Positions 1 through 11,147 of a DNA stretch of 64,000 nucleotides are shown piece after piece. Source of the stretch: Euphorbia lathyris. Its lineage: Eukaryota; Streptophyta; Magnoliopsida; Malpighiales; Euphorbiaceae. Location: contig NC_088918.1 in NCBI RefSeq assembly GCF_963576675.1, positions 45,293,501-45,357,500 of the forward strand, read 5' to 3'. The stretch's first letter is position 1, and every line of letters starts with the position of its first letter. The position numbers and the translations under genes were made by a program. Under the pieces are notes generated by a model. It had not been told where the DNA came from, made no database searches, and was given only the letters and a program-made list of their open reading frames with translations.

Positions 1-1941
1 GTTAAGGGAGTACGGTCATTTTTAGGACACGCAGGTTTTTACAGAAGATTTATTAAAAACTTTTCTGTAATTTCCAAACCACTTACTAATTTGCTCATGA
101 AAGATCCAACCTTTGATTTTAATGAAGATTGTGTTAAAGCTTTTGACACATTGAAAACACTTTAGTCAGTGCACCAATAATTGCTAAACCCGATTGGGAT
201 TTACCTTTTGAAATTATGTGTGATGCAAGTGACTTAGGCGTAGGATGTGTTTTAGGTCAAAGGAAGGATAAGAAGCTTCATGTTATTTATTATGTCAGTC
301 ACACATTGTCTGGTGCATAGTTAAATTACACCACAACTGAAAAAGAAATGCTAACGATAGTTTTTGCATGTGATAAGTTTAGGTCCTATCTGCTAGGATC
401 TAAAGTTATTATATATACCGATCACGCAGCTTTAAGGTATCTATTTGCTAAGAAAGATGCAAAACCGCGTCTTATTAGATGGGTTTTATTATTACAAGAA
501 TTTGATATAGAAATTAAAGACAAAAAGGGAGTATAAAACCTTATCGCCGATCATCTATCAAGACTTGAAGATGAAAACGGTCCTATCGGTGAAACTGTTG
601 GTATACGAGATGATTTCTCCGATGAATATCTCTATCAGATAAAAAGTGTCATGTCACCATGGTATGCGGATATAGCCAATTATCTCGCAGCTAACATTGT
701 TCCAGAAGGGTTAAGTTTCCAACAAAGGAAAAAATTCTTTTCCGATATTAAAAAGTATTTTTGGGAAGATCCTTTCTTGTTCAAAACTTGTGGTGATGGT
801 ATAATTAGGAGATGCGTTAGTGAAAATGAATACAAGTCTATAATGTCCGAATGCCATTCAAGCTCTTATGGAGGGCATAACGGCGTTAGTAAAACAATAG
901 CTAGGATATTAGAATGTGGATTCTTTTGGCCTACATTATTTAAAGACGTTCGTTCGTTTATTATTCGGTGTGACAAATGTCAAAGAACCGGGAATTTAGG
1001 AAGGAAAAATGAGATGCCTCTCACAAACATGTTAGAAGTTGAAGTCTTCGACGTGTGGGGGATCGATTTCATGGGTCCTTTTCCCCCTTCTTTTGGTAAA
1101 ACTTATATATTAGTAGCCGTATATTATGTTTCAAAGTGGGTTGAAGCAATTACAACCCCAACAAACGATGCTAAGGTTGTCGTTAAGTTTCTTGATGACA
1201 TATTTTGTAGATTTGGAGTCCCTAGAGTTATGATAAGTGATGGAGGTACCCATTTCATAAACCGAAGTTTTGAGTCGCTTATGAGAAAATATGGAGTACA
1301 CCACCGCGTATCTACGCCATACCATCCTCAATCGAATGGTCAGGCGGAGATATCAAATAGAGAACTCAAATGGATATTAGAGAAAACAGTTTCGTCTTCG
1401 AGAAGAGACTGGTCTTGTAAACTTAACAATGTGTTATGGGCATACCGTACTGCATTTAAAACACCTATAGGAATGACACCGTACCGACTTGTGTATGGAA
1501 AAACTTGTCATTTACTAGTAGAATTAGAGCATAAAGCTTATTGGGGTATTAAAGCACTTAATTACGATTTACAAGAAGCAGGTAAGAAACGTTTATTCGA
1601 CTTAAACGAGTTGGATGAATTACGTCATTTATCTTATGAGAATGCAAAAATATATAAAGAGAAAGTGAAAAAATGGCACGATGCCAAAATTAAAGTCAAA
1701 AAGCTTTAATGTTGGAGACAAGGTCCTGCTGTTTAATTCACGACTCAGATTATTTCCAAGTAAGCTTAAGTCTAGGTGGTCAGGACCATTCTTAGCCGTT
1801 AAAACTTTCGACTATGGATCCTTAGAACTTGAAGGCCCTAATGGAGTTCATTTTAAGGTTAACGGTAATAGATGCAAAATTTATTATGAAAACGCTCCAA
1901 TTAAGGAAATTAAGTTTATAACAAAATTTGATGAAGATTAA
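1..1941 (+). pseudogene. pol: Gypsy pol remnant: RT end, RNase H, integrase
   Basis: Frame 1 gives the RT connection region ([17 protein letters not shown] near 20-75). After a frameshift near 160 comes RNase H (CDASDLGVGCVLGQ near 222-262, [10 protein letters not shown] near 415-445). Integrase has an HHCC zinc finger ([10 protein letters not shown] near 855, CDKCQRTG near 970) and a DDE core ([13 protein letters not shown] near 1060, a second aspartate in ISDGGTHF near 1235, HPQSNGQAE near 1323). The C-terminal [15 protein letters not shown] segment is reached only by a second frameshift near 1690-1700. Stops interrupt the frame at 318-320 (TAG, expected CAG in SGAQLNYTTTE) and 534-536 (TAA, expected GAA in [13 protein letters not shown]). 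The protein would cleave RNA in hybrids and insert cDNA; this copy cannot make it. Confidence 0.88.
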
Positions 1942-2580
1942 TTCACTACTTTTCATACATTTTATTGTTTCGCTTTTGTTTATTTTTAAGTTTAGCTTTT
2001 ATTTTTAATTTTATTTTGCTTTATTTATTTTTACACATTTCATTTTTATGATTTTCAGTTTTTAGATGAGTGTATATTAAGTTTAAATTGCATAAAAATA
2101 TATTTAAGTCATGTTTTTAATTAGTTTTTAGGTAATTAATGTGATTTGGAAAAATTCAGAAATCTCGGTTGAGATTTCAGGAATCTCAGTTGAGATTTCA
2201 GGGTTCTAAACATTCAAGGGAAGGAAGGAAACATATATGATCTTACCGAGATTTTAAATTCTCGACCGAGATCAACATTTAGGGTTTCGACGCCTGATTT
2301 CCGAGAGGAAATCAGCGTGTCGCGACCGAGATTCGAAATCATGCACCATTGCTGTTCAACTCGAAAAATTGAGTTTCTTCAATGCCAAGAGGTCTAAATT
2401 GATGCCTTTTCGCAACAAAAAGACACATTAATTCGTCCTTTTATCCCTATAAATAATCAGAGAGAAGCAGAACACTTTTTACTATTCTTTTCATCTCTAT
2501 CAGACACATTTCTGTCTTCTTCTCAAAGTTATTTCAAACACCTTTTTAAGAGTTTCAGAGATTTTTCTCTATTCAACTCC
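1942..2580 (+). promoter_or_regulatory. Non-coding gap with possible internal promoter before env-like ORF
   Basis: This stretch lies between the pol stop and the env-like ORF. It holds clustered near-palindromic motifs of the form ATCTCGGTTGAGAT (2162-2175, and a variant at 2182-2195), CTCGACCGAGATC (2260-2272) and CGCGACCGAGATT (2321-2333). A perfect 9-bp inverted repeat with a 4-base loop lies at 2294-2315. A TATAAATA box is at 2448-2455, followed by a CT-rich leader and an ATG at 2581. The same ATCTCGGTNGAGAT motif occurs in the LTR U3 (5173-5186), upstream of that LTR's own TATA box. What is seen is the motif sharing and box order; promoter function is inference. Confidence 0.5.
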
Positions 2581-3528
2581 ATGACTTCCAAGCGCCAATC
2601 TTCCAAGAAGATCACTGCTGCACGTAATAAGCGTCCTGACTTGTCAAAACGCTACGGTGCACCATTTCCCATTCATAACCATGATGAAGGCCGCCGTTAT
2701 TATCAACTTCGCTACACATTCTTTGTAGGAATGTTGTATATGGACGAGTTCTTAAATGATGAACTCAGAATTAGCGAGGATATGAATCGCTACTTGAGAA
2801 ATTTGGGCTGGTCGAAGTTTGTTTAGATGAAGTTTCCTATAATTGGAGACTGGATTCTCGAATTTTTCTGTACTGTTCGCTTCGTGAACAAACATCGGGT
2901 TCGTTTGAGTTTTCGTAAGGATGGCGAAACCTTTACATTCGGATACCCTAAATTACATGCCTGGTTTGGTTTTTCGCCAAGGGATACAACCAATTATCAT
3001 CCTGGCAGAGATATGACATCTAGAGACATTTGGAGGATGTTAACTGGTTTCTGGCGTTTCAATCCACGTCTCGCCTATAATAAATCCATCAACTCCAATT
3101 CCATGTTGTATCTACACAAGTTTCTGTGCCACAGTTTATTTGGCCGCACTTTTAGCGGTGTTGTCCAAGACACAGACTTGTACGTTTTAGGTGATATTTT
3201 CCAAGGGAACACCGTCAATACTTCAAAAATTTTGATGGAAGGTCTCGTTGCCGCTTCTCGATCTAAGGACAAGAAGATTGGTTTTGGCAATATCATCTGT
3301 GGAATAATTCTCGGGGCCAAGGGAACTATTTCTGTTCCTTGGAGCAATGCTGAATCCTTTCCAACATTTGATTATGAATTCTTGGAAAGTGAGGGCCTCG
3401 TGAAACGTATCTTTTGGGTCGGTCCGCGATTTCTTTCTGCGGAAGAAAGACAAATCTTCGTGCAGATGAAGATCGATCGTTATAGGGGCATGCGAATCCC
3501 GATTCAACGGGATGAGTATTTAAATTAG
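2581..3528 (+). pseudogene. Athila env-like ORF (ATHILA ORF-1 type) with one in-frame stop
   Basis: One reading frame of 315 sense codons is broken by a single TAG at 2824-2826, directly followed by ATG. The text around it (GWSKFV, stop, MKFPIIGDWILEFF) fits the family pattern in which this part is continuous, so CAG to TAG is the simplest reading. Further landmarks are WFGFSPRD near 2965, MLYLHKFLCHSLFG near 3100 and GNIICGIILGAKG near 3287. Such ORFs sit after integrase in Athila elements and are often called env-like, though a role in an envelope is unproven. No signal peptide or clear membrane segment is visible here. The CT-rich leader and TATA box upstream suggest separate transcription. 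Confidence 0.75.
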
Positions 3529-4814
3529 TATAGTTTATTTAGGTTTTTTTGTATATAATTTGTGTTTTGTTGATTTTAATTTTTCTTTGTATATATATTT
3601 TTTTTATTGTACATATGAATTATGAATAAAATTTCAGTTCATTTCTTACTTTCGTTTTTTATTTTTAGTTTATATTTTCTAGTTTTTCTATGATTACCAC
3701 TTAATCTATAGAAATCTATTTTGATATTAATACCTTATAAATTGGAATAAAGAACACGATAATACATTTCCTAAAAAACATAAGTTCATCCATTTTCATA
3801 CAAACCATTTCAAGTTACTTAATCTAATGAACTTATATACTCTTTAATGTTTATTGTTCGTATATCATTATGAAATTAATTGAACTCAACCACATCTATA
3901 TCATAATTCATTAATTTGTTTGAATTCTAATGTTTAATACCTACATGAACTTGCACTAATTAAATTAAAGATGATTCATTTAACTTATATGCACATTAAT
4001 TGTTCATTAACTCAACTTAAGGCACTTAATGTTTCATTACTCAACCTTTAATAAAGATAAACCTTTGGTTTTCCTTATATTTAATGTTTTAATTTTGTGT
4101 TTTTAAGTTCAGGTACGTATTTATTCATTTACGGGACATATTTACCTAGAAAATTACACAAACGGAGTTAATACGTGCGAAATTCGTGGCCAAAAGTTAA
4201 GAATACGACTAATTGATTTGATTAACACGAGTTGTAAAATTAAAATTGTAAATTGGGAAAAAGAAAAATAGCACATTCATCCTATATTGACTTAAAATTC
4301 AACATGTATTATGGCTAAAGTTTCCTTAAAAACTTCAATTGGTATTAATGTAAGACGAAAATCAAATCGAGCTAAAGATTGTTAGTTCAATTTAATGCCT
4401 ATAAACCTAATTGAAAATTTAAAATAAGATGTATTGTATCATGAATTGCATGATATAAAATAGAGATTGTAATAAAGAATTTTTTTTACTTAAATACATT
4501 TACTCGAGACAATTTTACTTAAAATCTTTTGTGCTTTGAAATGCCTTGAGACGAAAGACTCGATAACATGTGTGCTTACATCGTCCCGAATATTTCAATT
4601 TAAAATTGAAAATACAAGACGAATGATATATCGCTTTTACATTAGTAAGTTTGATATTTTGCGTATAAATTTGCCATGCGAAGTTAATCTTTTCGGCTTA
4701 ACTAATTTAAAACGTAATACAGAGATATATGTTTTATTTTCATAAAGAGGATAGTTAAAGGATAAAATCAGTGAAATTTTGCTCGGGACTAGCAAAAGAT
4801 TAAGTGTGGAGATT
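3529..4814 (+). other. Athila 3' non-coding region and polypurine tract
   Basis: AT-rich sequence without a credible ORF. It ends in the purine-rich stretch AAGATTAAGTGTGGAGATT, which directly precedes the LTR and fits a polypurine tract. Bases about 4172-4520 match the second Athila copy (about 34318-34633) only in reverse-complement orientation, whereas 4530-4814 matches 34980-35260 in direct orientation. Confidence 0.6.
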
Positions 4815-6286
4815 TGTTAAGCCCAAAATATACCTAAAATATCATCAATATTTATATCAGTTTTGTTACGAATTTGTGCTGTTTATATCTATTTAGAGTA
4901 TTTTTACGTCCGAATATGTTTCTTTCATGCAAGGTACCTAAATATTTGGTAAAATCCAAATAGGAGCGAAAAAGGTCAGAAACGAAGGAAAAACCCTACG
5001 AAAAGAGTCAAAGACGAAGAAAATCAAAACGCACCGGAACGAATACGAGAAACGAAGTCGACACCGAGAATAATCACCCGTGTCACGACCAAGATTCCCT
5101 ATTCTCGATCGCGACATGCGTCGCCCAGTCACTTCTCTCCTCTGTTCTGAAGACTAAAAACTTACCCCCCTAATCTCGGTAGAGATTTTATTATCTCGGT
5201 AAGATCAGATTTTCAGGCAGCACATCTTACACATGTTCGATTTCAAAGATACTCGTCCGTTCGAGTGGATAGAAATGTCTCTTCACAGCAGACACGTCCC
5301 CTAGACACGACTCTTCAACATCTATAAATTTAGAGTTGATTCAGAATTGAAAGGATGATAATTGAGAGTTAAGATTTAGTACAGAATTTATGCAGAAATT
5401 CTGAGTGAAACGATTCAGAGTTAGAAGTTTGATTTTGTAAAAACGATATGATGTACACACATTGTTTACTCATTAATTACAAACACATTAGCATTTAGAT
5501 TTAGATTAAGATCTATTCAGACTAGTTTACATTTTGGTAGTAAAGAACCATCTCTATTCCGAAGATTCAGCGAGAAGATTAAGTAGCGGATTCAACCCCG
5601 GAGCCTGACAAACTCTAACGAGGTTTGAGGAAAGGATTGACGACCCAGAACTCTCATGTCGTTTTGAATGCTTCCATGCTTTTTATTCTCTGTAAACTTG
5701 TATCAAATTCAAACTTCATCTAATAAAGTTCATGCTATTCAATATATTTTTATGTAGCACTTCTGTAAATGATCCGAAGTGAATTCTGGTGTTTTCATTA
5801 AAACGTAGTTAAATTCAATATCTTTACAAGGAAACTTTGTTGAACACTTAGGCAAATTCATTCTTCGAGAATTAATTTGGTTAAGGTAGCAATCTAACCC
5901 GACCGTAGGAGGATTGTCTGCGGTTCAAAGCCCTTTAATTGAAGGAGTTTACGTTATTACACCTTTATAATTTATACAAAGTTTAAAGTTGTTTTCTTTG
6001 CTTAATGCAAACGAACACAATAAATCACTTATTTTAGACACTAAACGTTTCTGTTTTGTAATTCATATTCAAAACAGAATTGATTTCTAACATTCTACAT
6101 ATTCTAACCTAATTCTTATTCGATCAATTTCAAAACCAATTTCAAATAATGATTATCTATTTTTATAAACCTTAAGTCGTATTTAATCTACACATAAATA
6201 AGTTTTTGATGAAAAACGTTCCATGTGGGATTGATATCTTTTTATTACTACAAGCGAAACTGTGCAGTTGCGGAAATCGCTCAACA
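4815..6286 (+). repeat. Athila 3' LTR, 1472 bp
   Basis: The LTR begins TGTTAAGCCCAAAATATACC and ends CGCTCAACA. Boundaries were set by alignment with the second copy at 35261-36740, which begins TGATAAGCC and ends CACCTAACA. U3 holds CTCGATCGCGAC-like and ATCTCGGTAGAGAT motifs (5102-5205). A TATAAATT box lies at 5323-5330. Downstream are R/U5-like sequences shared with the second copy (GGTAGCAATCT near 5885 and a GTGGGATTGATAT-type end). The length suits Athila LTRs. Confidence 0.85.
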
Positions 6287-8080
6287 CTGAGGAGGAAGGA
6301 GCTGCAGCTGCAGCGGAGTACCAAGAGCCGGGGGTGCATGCTCAATTGCAAGCTATGAACACGATGATGGCTGAGATGCGTAATCTCAACATGCAAACCT
6401 ATGCTACTGTACATCATATGGATCAGCGCTTCACCGCCTTTGAGCAAACAATGGACCGGAGACTATCCAGATTAGAGCATGTGGCGGCGGACTATTTTGA
6501 GCGCTGTGGCATGCAATGGCCATACCCCCCGGCCAATCAGTAAGTTGTTTTCTCCACCCTAACTTCTTTCATATGTGTTTTCTTGTTTTAGATGCAATGT
6601 TGGAACTTATTGCATAATTTAAGTGTGAGGAGGAGGGAGGGGTAGACAAACTTCCAAAAATTTGTATAATTTTTAAATTTTTGTTGCGTCGTGTCTAGTT
6701 TAGTTTAACGTTTTTGGGTTTTATTTATGCTTTATTTATGTTTTTGCATGTTTAGGACCTAAAACCGTAAACCTCCTTCGAATCTAAACTTCGTTATTTG
6801 TTTTTTAGGGCTGAGAACCGAATCTAAAATTGCATGACAACTAGTTTAGGTGTAGGACACAATCCCTGTATCTGTAAAAGCATGAGCTAAAGTTTGCATT
6901 TAGACCCTATTTTTGAAGAAATGCTAAAATCATTACTTAGGTAGATAACTTAAGAATTGAAGGCATGTGATATTAAACTCGAGTTTGGGAGAACTAGTAA
7001 GCAAAAATTTGAAATCCAAGAAATGTGAGTTGAATTTGAGCCTAAGAGCGAACATCAAAAAGCTCTTTTTCTTGACATTTTTGTGTGAATGCTTTGACTT
7101 GTGGAAAGATTACAGATTTTGCACCTAATACTGAATTGAACCTACATGCGATGATTTGAGATGTTAAACGATGAATCAGCCTCATTAGAACTAACCTTTT
7201 TCTTTACCTTATTTTTTCTTTTTGATCTACTTTAGGAAGCCCTTTTGAGCCTATATTTTGTATCTTGTAGATTTTTCTTTCGTTCTAACCCAATTTTTGC
7301 AAACCATCACTTGGTTTGTTACTTAACCCGAGTTTTTGCAAAGCTCACATTGAGCCTTTATTTTCTTCTAGCGCTTTATCTTTGTTTATGGCATCATAGT
7401 AGCAAGCCAAAAGGCTAAGAAGTGAATGAGCATTACTATCCAAAAGAAAAAGAAAAAAAGAAAAGGAAAAGAAAAAGAGACGAACAAAAAGGGGAGAACT
7501 CTATTCCCCGGTTCTTAAAATTAGAACGTCTTAAAAACAAAAATAATGAATAAAAAGCTCAATCACTTCATATTTTGCTAAAGCCATTTTTAAACCTTGT
7601 TTTTCTAACGCTAGAACTCCTAACCCTTGTTGTACCTTTAACCCTCTAACCACATTACAACCCCAACTCGAGGCTGTTTTTGATATCATCGGAGTCATAT
7701 AGCATAGTAGAGGAACTCGGATGAACGTACAAAATCAACGTAATCCTAAGCAAGAACATAAGCCGAGAGTAAACACTTTAGCCACTAAAATTGTGTGACT
7801 TGAGTGAACTACATATGGTGAGGTGTTTTACTTAGCTATCCCCTTAAGCTCGTTTAATTGAACATGTGTCATTTTTCTTAAACATATGACATGTGATAAT
7901 TGAAATGCGGCTTTTGGATATCGTGTCTCTACTTTGTAATTCTGAATGCATGTAACTACAGATGCTCGAAATTGTGTCAAGCATCTAGTAAAACCAGGAG
8001 GTTTCCTAGCTTGTTTGTGATTGCGGGTTTAGTTTTTTAGTTTACTTGGGGATAAGTAAAGTATTAAGTGCGAGGAGGTT
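6287..8080 (+). mobile_element. 3' internal end of a second gypsy element (element A)
   Basis: Directly after the Athila LTR comes the C-terminal part of an ORF, then about 1.5 kb of non-coding DNA. This region contains an early purine-rich tract (AAGTGTGAGGAGGAGGGAGG near 6620) and ends in AGTGCGAGGAGGTT before an LTR start at 8081. The order ORF end, AAGTGTGRGG tract, long 3' region, second purine tract, LTR is common in Tat/Athila-type gypsy elements. An A-rich GAAAAAG-type low-complexity run lies at 7441-7485. The 5' part of the element is outside the window or lost. Confidence 0.6.
6289..6543 (+). pseudogene. C-terminal fragment of element A ORF, cut by Athila insertion
   Basis: About 84 codons in an open frame ending TAA at 6541-6543, with an acidic and alanine-rich start, a methionine/glutamine-rich middle and a helix-prone end (MDRRLSRLEHVAADYFERCG). 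The N-terminal part is missing because the Athila LTR ends at 6286; the apparent start upstream lies in the LTR and is an artefact. C-termini like this close the extra ORF of many plant gypsy elements, and the purine tract that follows fits. No catalytic motif is visible, and the exact family cannot be named. Confidence 0.55.
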
Positions 8081-8582
8081 TGATAGGGGTCAAAAACCCC
8101 TATCTTTGGGTATGGTTTTAGGACAGTTTTTAGCGTTATTTTTTGAATAAGCGAGCAATTCTCGCATTTATATGCTTTTGTGTGAGTTAGTTAGAAATTG
8201 TATATGTTCTATTTACTTTTCGTTATTTAGGCTCGTTTTCTTATTATTTTAGGCAAATATGGCCAAATTAGCATGTACGTTAAATTTCCATTATCTTTTA
8301 TAGCTAATTGATCCGCCAAAAGTCGCACCAAACGGAGTGTTCCGGCGAACAAGTATGCATCAGCAGATTCCACAATTTCGGCATAGAAAGCAGTACTCAC
8401 AGCACCCCCCAATGAAGTGGGGATGGTTGGTGCTCTGGAACTAGTCCTTTAGCTAATGGCATCACAGCCAGTGCATAACCAAAAGCTGAAGCTAGTTCCA
8501 CAAGGGTCTGATGATCTGTTAAGATGTGATCAACCCCAACCAAAGGAGATTCACACAAAATGAGCGATTGTCGGGTCAATTT
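8081..8582 (+). repeat. Element A LTR, proximal part (split by copia-1)
   Basis: The LTR starts TGATAGGGG directly after a purine tract. Its first bases fold: GATAGGGG (8082-8089) pairs with CCCCTATC (8097-8104). It contains a pyruvate-decarboxylase-like fragment on the opposite strand and is interrupted at 8583 by copia-1. The 5-base duplication AATTT at 8578-8582 is repeated at 18368-18372, so the LTR resumes at 18373. Confidence 0.65.
8344..8507 (-). pseudogene. Pyruvate decarboxylase fragment
   Basis: On the minus strand, two adjoining frames read TLVELASAFGYALAVMPLAKGLVPEH (8507 to about 8430) and GAVSTAFYAEIVESADAYLFAG (about 8409 to 8344). These match the central region of plant pyruvate decarboxylase, the thiamine-diphosphate enzyme that turns pyruvate into acetaldehyde during fermentation. 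The stretch between them is shortened and shifts the frame, and similarity stops at LFAG. Only about 55 codons remain, with neither the N-terminal nor the C-terminal cofactor-binding domain, so it is non-functional. It lies inside the LTR of element A, which suggests capture by the element or insertion into it. Confidence 0.72.
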
Positions 8583-10788
8583 TGTTGGGGTTTAGTGTCT
8601 TATAGACAATTGTTCTAGGATATAAACTAAATATAAATGAAGTGTTCTTGATGTCATTTGTTTTAATAAGATATGGTTTCATAACTATATAAAGGCAACC
8701 CCTTTTAAAGAACTAAATAAGTCTAACAAAAGGAAATCCCTAAGTTTGTTTAAAGTGATTATAAAGTGTTCATACAAGCATGAAGTGAGACGAAACTTTA
8801 TAATAAACTAATAAACTTAAAACCACCCCAAGTCAAGTAATATGTTTAGGATTGACATATCACTGTTGAGACTTGCATGTAACAATGTCTTCTGTCAAGA
8901 CAGAAAGCTGATCTCACAAGCTTCAGATATACAGATAATCTGGACAGTTGCATGGATCCAATGAAAGGGAGTTCATTAGGATTGGGGACCCGACTTGAGA
9001 TAACAGGATGGGTAGATTCATCCTTGTCACCTTTTCATCTCATTGGTATTAATAGGTATAAGTAATCCTCAGACTCAAAGGAATGTTAATTGGTGATTCT
9101 GGATTATGGAATGTGATGCTTTGATCCTGTTGTAACACGATCCATAACAGAGATGACTCTGGGGTGTGAACGGCAGACGTTGGGTATCACAGGAAGTAAT
9201 TGCAGGATAATTATACATTGGATTGAGCATTTGTCACTCCCGATAAATGGGAGATACGTCCAAGGATCGCTTGTGGAAGACTTGACTCTAAATCCTTGCA
9301 AGGTGATAACTTAAGAATTGAAATACATATTTCACTTAACCTATCTAATTGGAGTTGACTCGGCCTGTACAAGTAAAACGAACGTCTCGCTATATGTGAC
9401 TTGACATTATCCATAGTCATAAGATTCAGTTCAAGGATGTAGTTGATAAAGGATCGAATTATACTGTACCTAATACGGAAAGGTGAACGACAGAATCAAC
9501 TTGTCTTCTTATAGCTCTGGGGGAATTTTTCAGATTTGCTAATCACATTTCGCGTACTCATTCTGTTATGCAAAGATTAAATATAATTCTGTGAAAATTA
9601 ATTTAATAGTTGCATACGGCTATAAGCAATAAGAACCTAATGGGTCACACATAAGACTTGGAGCCCAAAAGAGAAACACATGTTAATTAATTGATGGAAG
9701 CCCAACTGAGTCCACTAAGGCCCAGTAGATAGGGGTGGGGGATTTTTATGTATGATAAATACATAAACATTTAATTTGATTTTAACAATTCTAATTAGAT
9801 TATAATTGTGAATTAAATTAATTAAAGGATAAACAAGTTAGGAGTTTTAATGAGATTAAATTGCTCCTATTATTATCCTATAAGGTTATTATTATTATCT
9901 TTATATTTAAGATATAATTGTAAATAATAAATAAGAATTATATTCTGAATTATATTCCGAATTAAATTCTTATTCAGTAACCTAATTCTATCTAACTAGG
10001 GTTTAAATACAAGAGAATATAAATACCCCCTATATGTGATTAAGCGTCAGTCGTGTCGAGCATCATTCAACATTGCACATCTGGTAAAGCATTGCAAGGT
10101 AAACTCGTAGGGTTCGTACTAATGTGTGCATAACAGTTGAAATGGTTTCAGGCATCCACACTTCCAAACAAGTAAGTTAGCACAGACGACCGAAGTGCTG
10201 CTGACAGCTCTAGTAAAAAAAAGGGTTTAGTTCTATTCAAAATCGTGTTGTAAGAAATAAAAGCGCACACCACGAATCATGCATAAATCATACATCATCG
10301 ATAGGAGGCACAAGTAGATAGCTCTAGCATTCGCATCACACGTGCATCGCATCATCAAAAATTCATAATGCCTAAAAAGCTCCACTCACCCATCTTTTCT
10401 CTTTCCTTATTCGAAACACACATACTCAACCCGGGAGAGAGAATTTTGACCCACACTAGAGGACGAGATTATCCACCACTTCCTTCCGTTCAATTGATTT
10501 TCATCTCTTTCTCTTATTCCTTGATCTTGTGTTGATTTATTAGAGACAATCTATTCTTGATTATTTTATACGGTTGATATCTAACTTGATTTTGGATTGT
10601 GTTTTTGTCTTGTGCTCGGGAACTCGAAGTAAGAGAAGGGCACTTCGATTGCAACAGTAGATAGAACATCGAAAGGTATTTCCTTCTATCCCTCTTTATA
10701 TGAAATAACGATTAACGGATCTTGGGTTAATGGAAAAAGGTTAAAATTTTTATATTTCCGCTGCCAAACGTTTGCCTATTTTCCATCA
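8583..10788 (+). repeat. Copia-1 5' LTR, 2206 bp including a 368-bp insertion
   Basis: It aligns with the 3' LTR at 16538-18367 throughout with scattered mismatches, except that 10042-10409 has no counterpart there or in the LTRs of the two sister copies. The end CCATCA is followed after one base by the primer-binding site. Confidence 0.9.
10042..10409. other. Insertion of unknown origin inside the copia-1 5' LTR
   Basis: The 3' LTR reads straight through from GTGATT to TTCGAAAC, but here 368 bases lie between them. The LTRs of copia-2 and copia-3 also lack this segment, so gain in this LTR is simpler than three losses. No terminal inverted repeat, poly(A) tail, ORF or clear target duplication is visible. 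I do not recognise it. Confidence 0.7.
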
Positions 10789-10789
10789 G

Positions 10790-10801
10790 TGGTATCAGAG
10801 C
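10790..10801 (+). promoter_or_regulatory. Copia-1 primer-binding site (initiator tRNA-Met)
   Basis: TGGTATCAGAGC, one base after the LTR end, is the standard plant copia site complementary to the 3' end of initiator tRNA-Met and is where minus-strand DNA synthesis starts. Confidence 0.92.
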
Positions 10802-11115
10802 CTGCGTTAAATCCGTTATTTCATATATGAAAATTTAGAAGTTTTTCAATCAGATTGAATAAATATTTATAGTTAGGTTAATTAACAAATCTATTTTGAT
10901 TAATTAGTTCTAAAGATAAATAAGTTTTAATGAATTGTTAATTAAAATAGTTTATGCATATGTTCTTAATTATTTTGGTTGATAATCATTATAACAAAAT
11001 CTATTAGTTTTATAGTTAGATTGATAAAAGTTAATTTTATTGATTCTAAAGATAAAACGGAAAATCTATAATAGGTTTTCTTATTTTCTGAAAATCGTTT
11101 TAAAACCGTTTTAAA

Positions 11116-11116
<1 letters not shown>

Positions 11117-11147
<31 letters not shown>

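Larger units (their letters stand above)
1..6286 (+). mobile_element. Athila-like Ty3/gypsy retrotransposon, 3' portion
   Basis: The window opens inside the pol gene of a Ty3/gypsy element. In order it shows the end of reverse transcriptase, RNase H, integrase, a non-coding gap, an env-like ORF of the ATHILA ORF-1 type, a 1.3-kb 3' non-coding region, a purine-rich tract and a 1472-bp LTR. Integrase followed by an extra ORF and long LTRs is the Athila layout. The 5' LTR, gag and most of RT lie left of the window, so the left target duplication cannot be seen; the right one would be CTGAG at 6287-6291. The element lies within the ORF of another gypsy element whose remainder starts at 6287. Confidence 0.85.

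Noticed and set aside
2824..2829. Programmed readthrough or reinitiation at TAG followed directly by ATG in the Athila ORF
   Set aside because: Other coding parts of the same element have stops and frameshifts, and CAG to TAG decay explains it; no downstream readthrough motif is evident.
8344..8507. Working pyruvate decarboxylase gene
   Set aside because: Only about 55 codons with a frame break remain and no cofactor-binding regions are present.
9104..9420. Short minus-strand ORFs repeated at 17059-17375
   Set aside because: They lie in the copia-1 LTR pair, have no protein family character and repeat because LTRs repeat.
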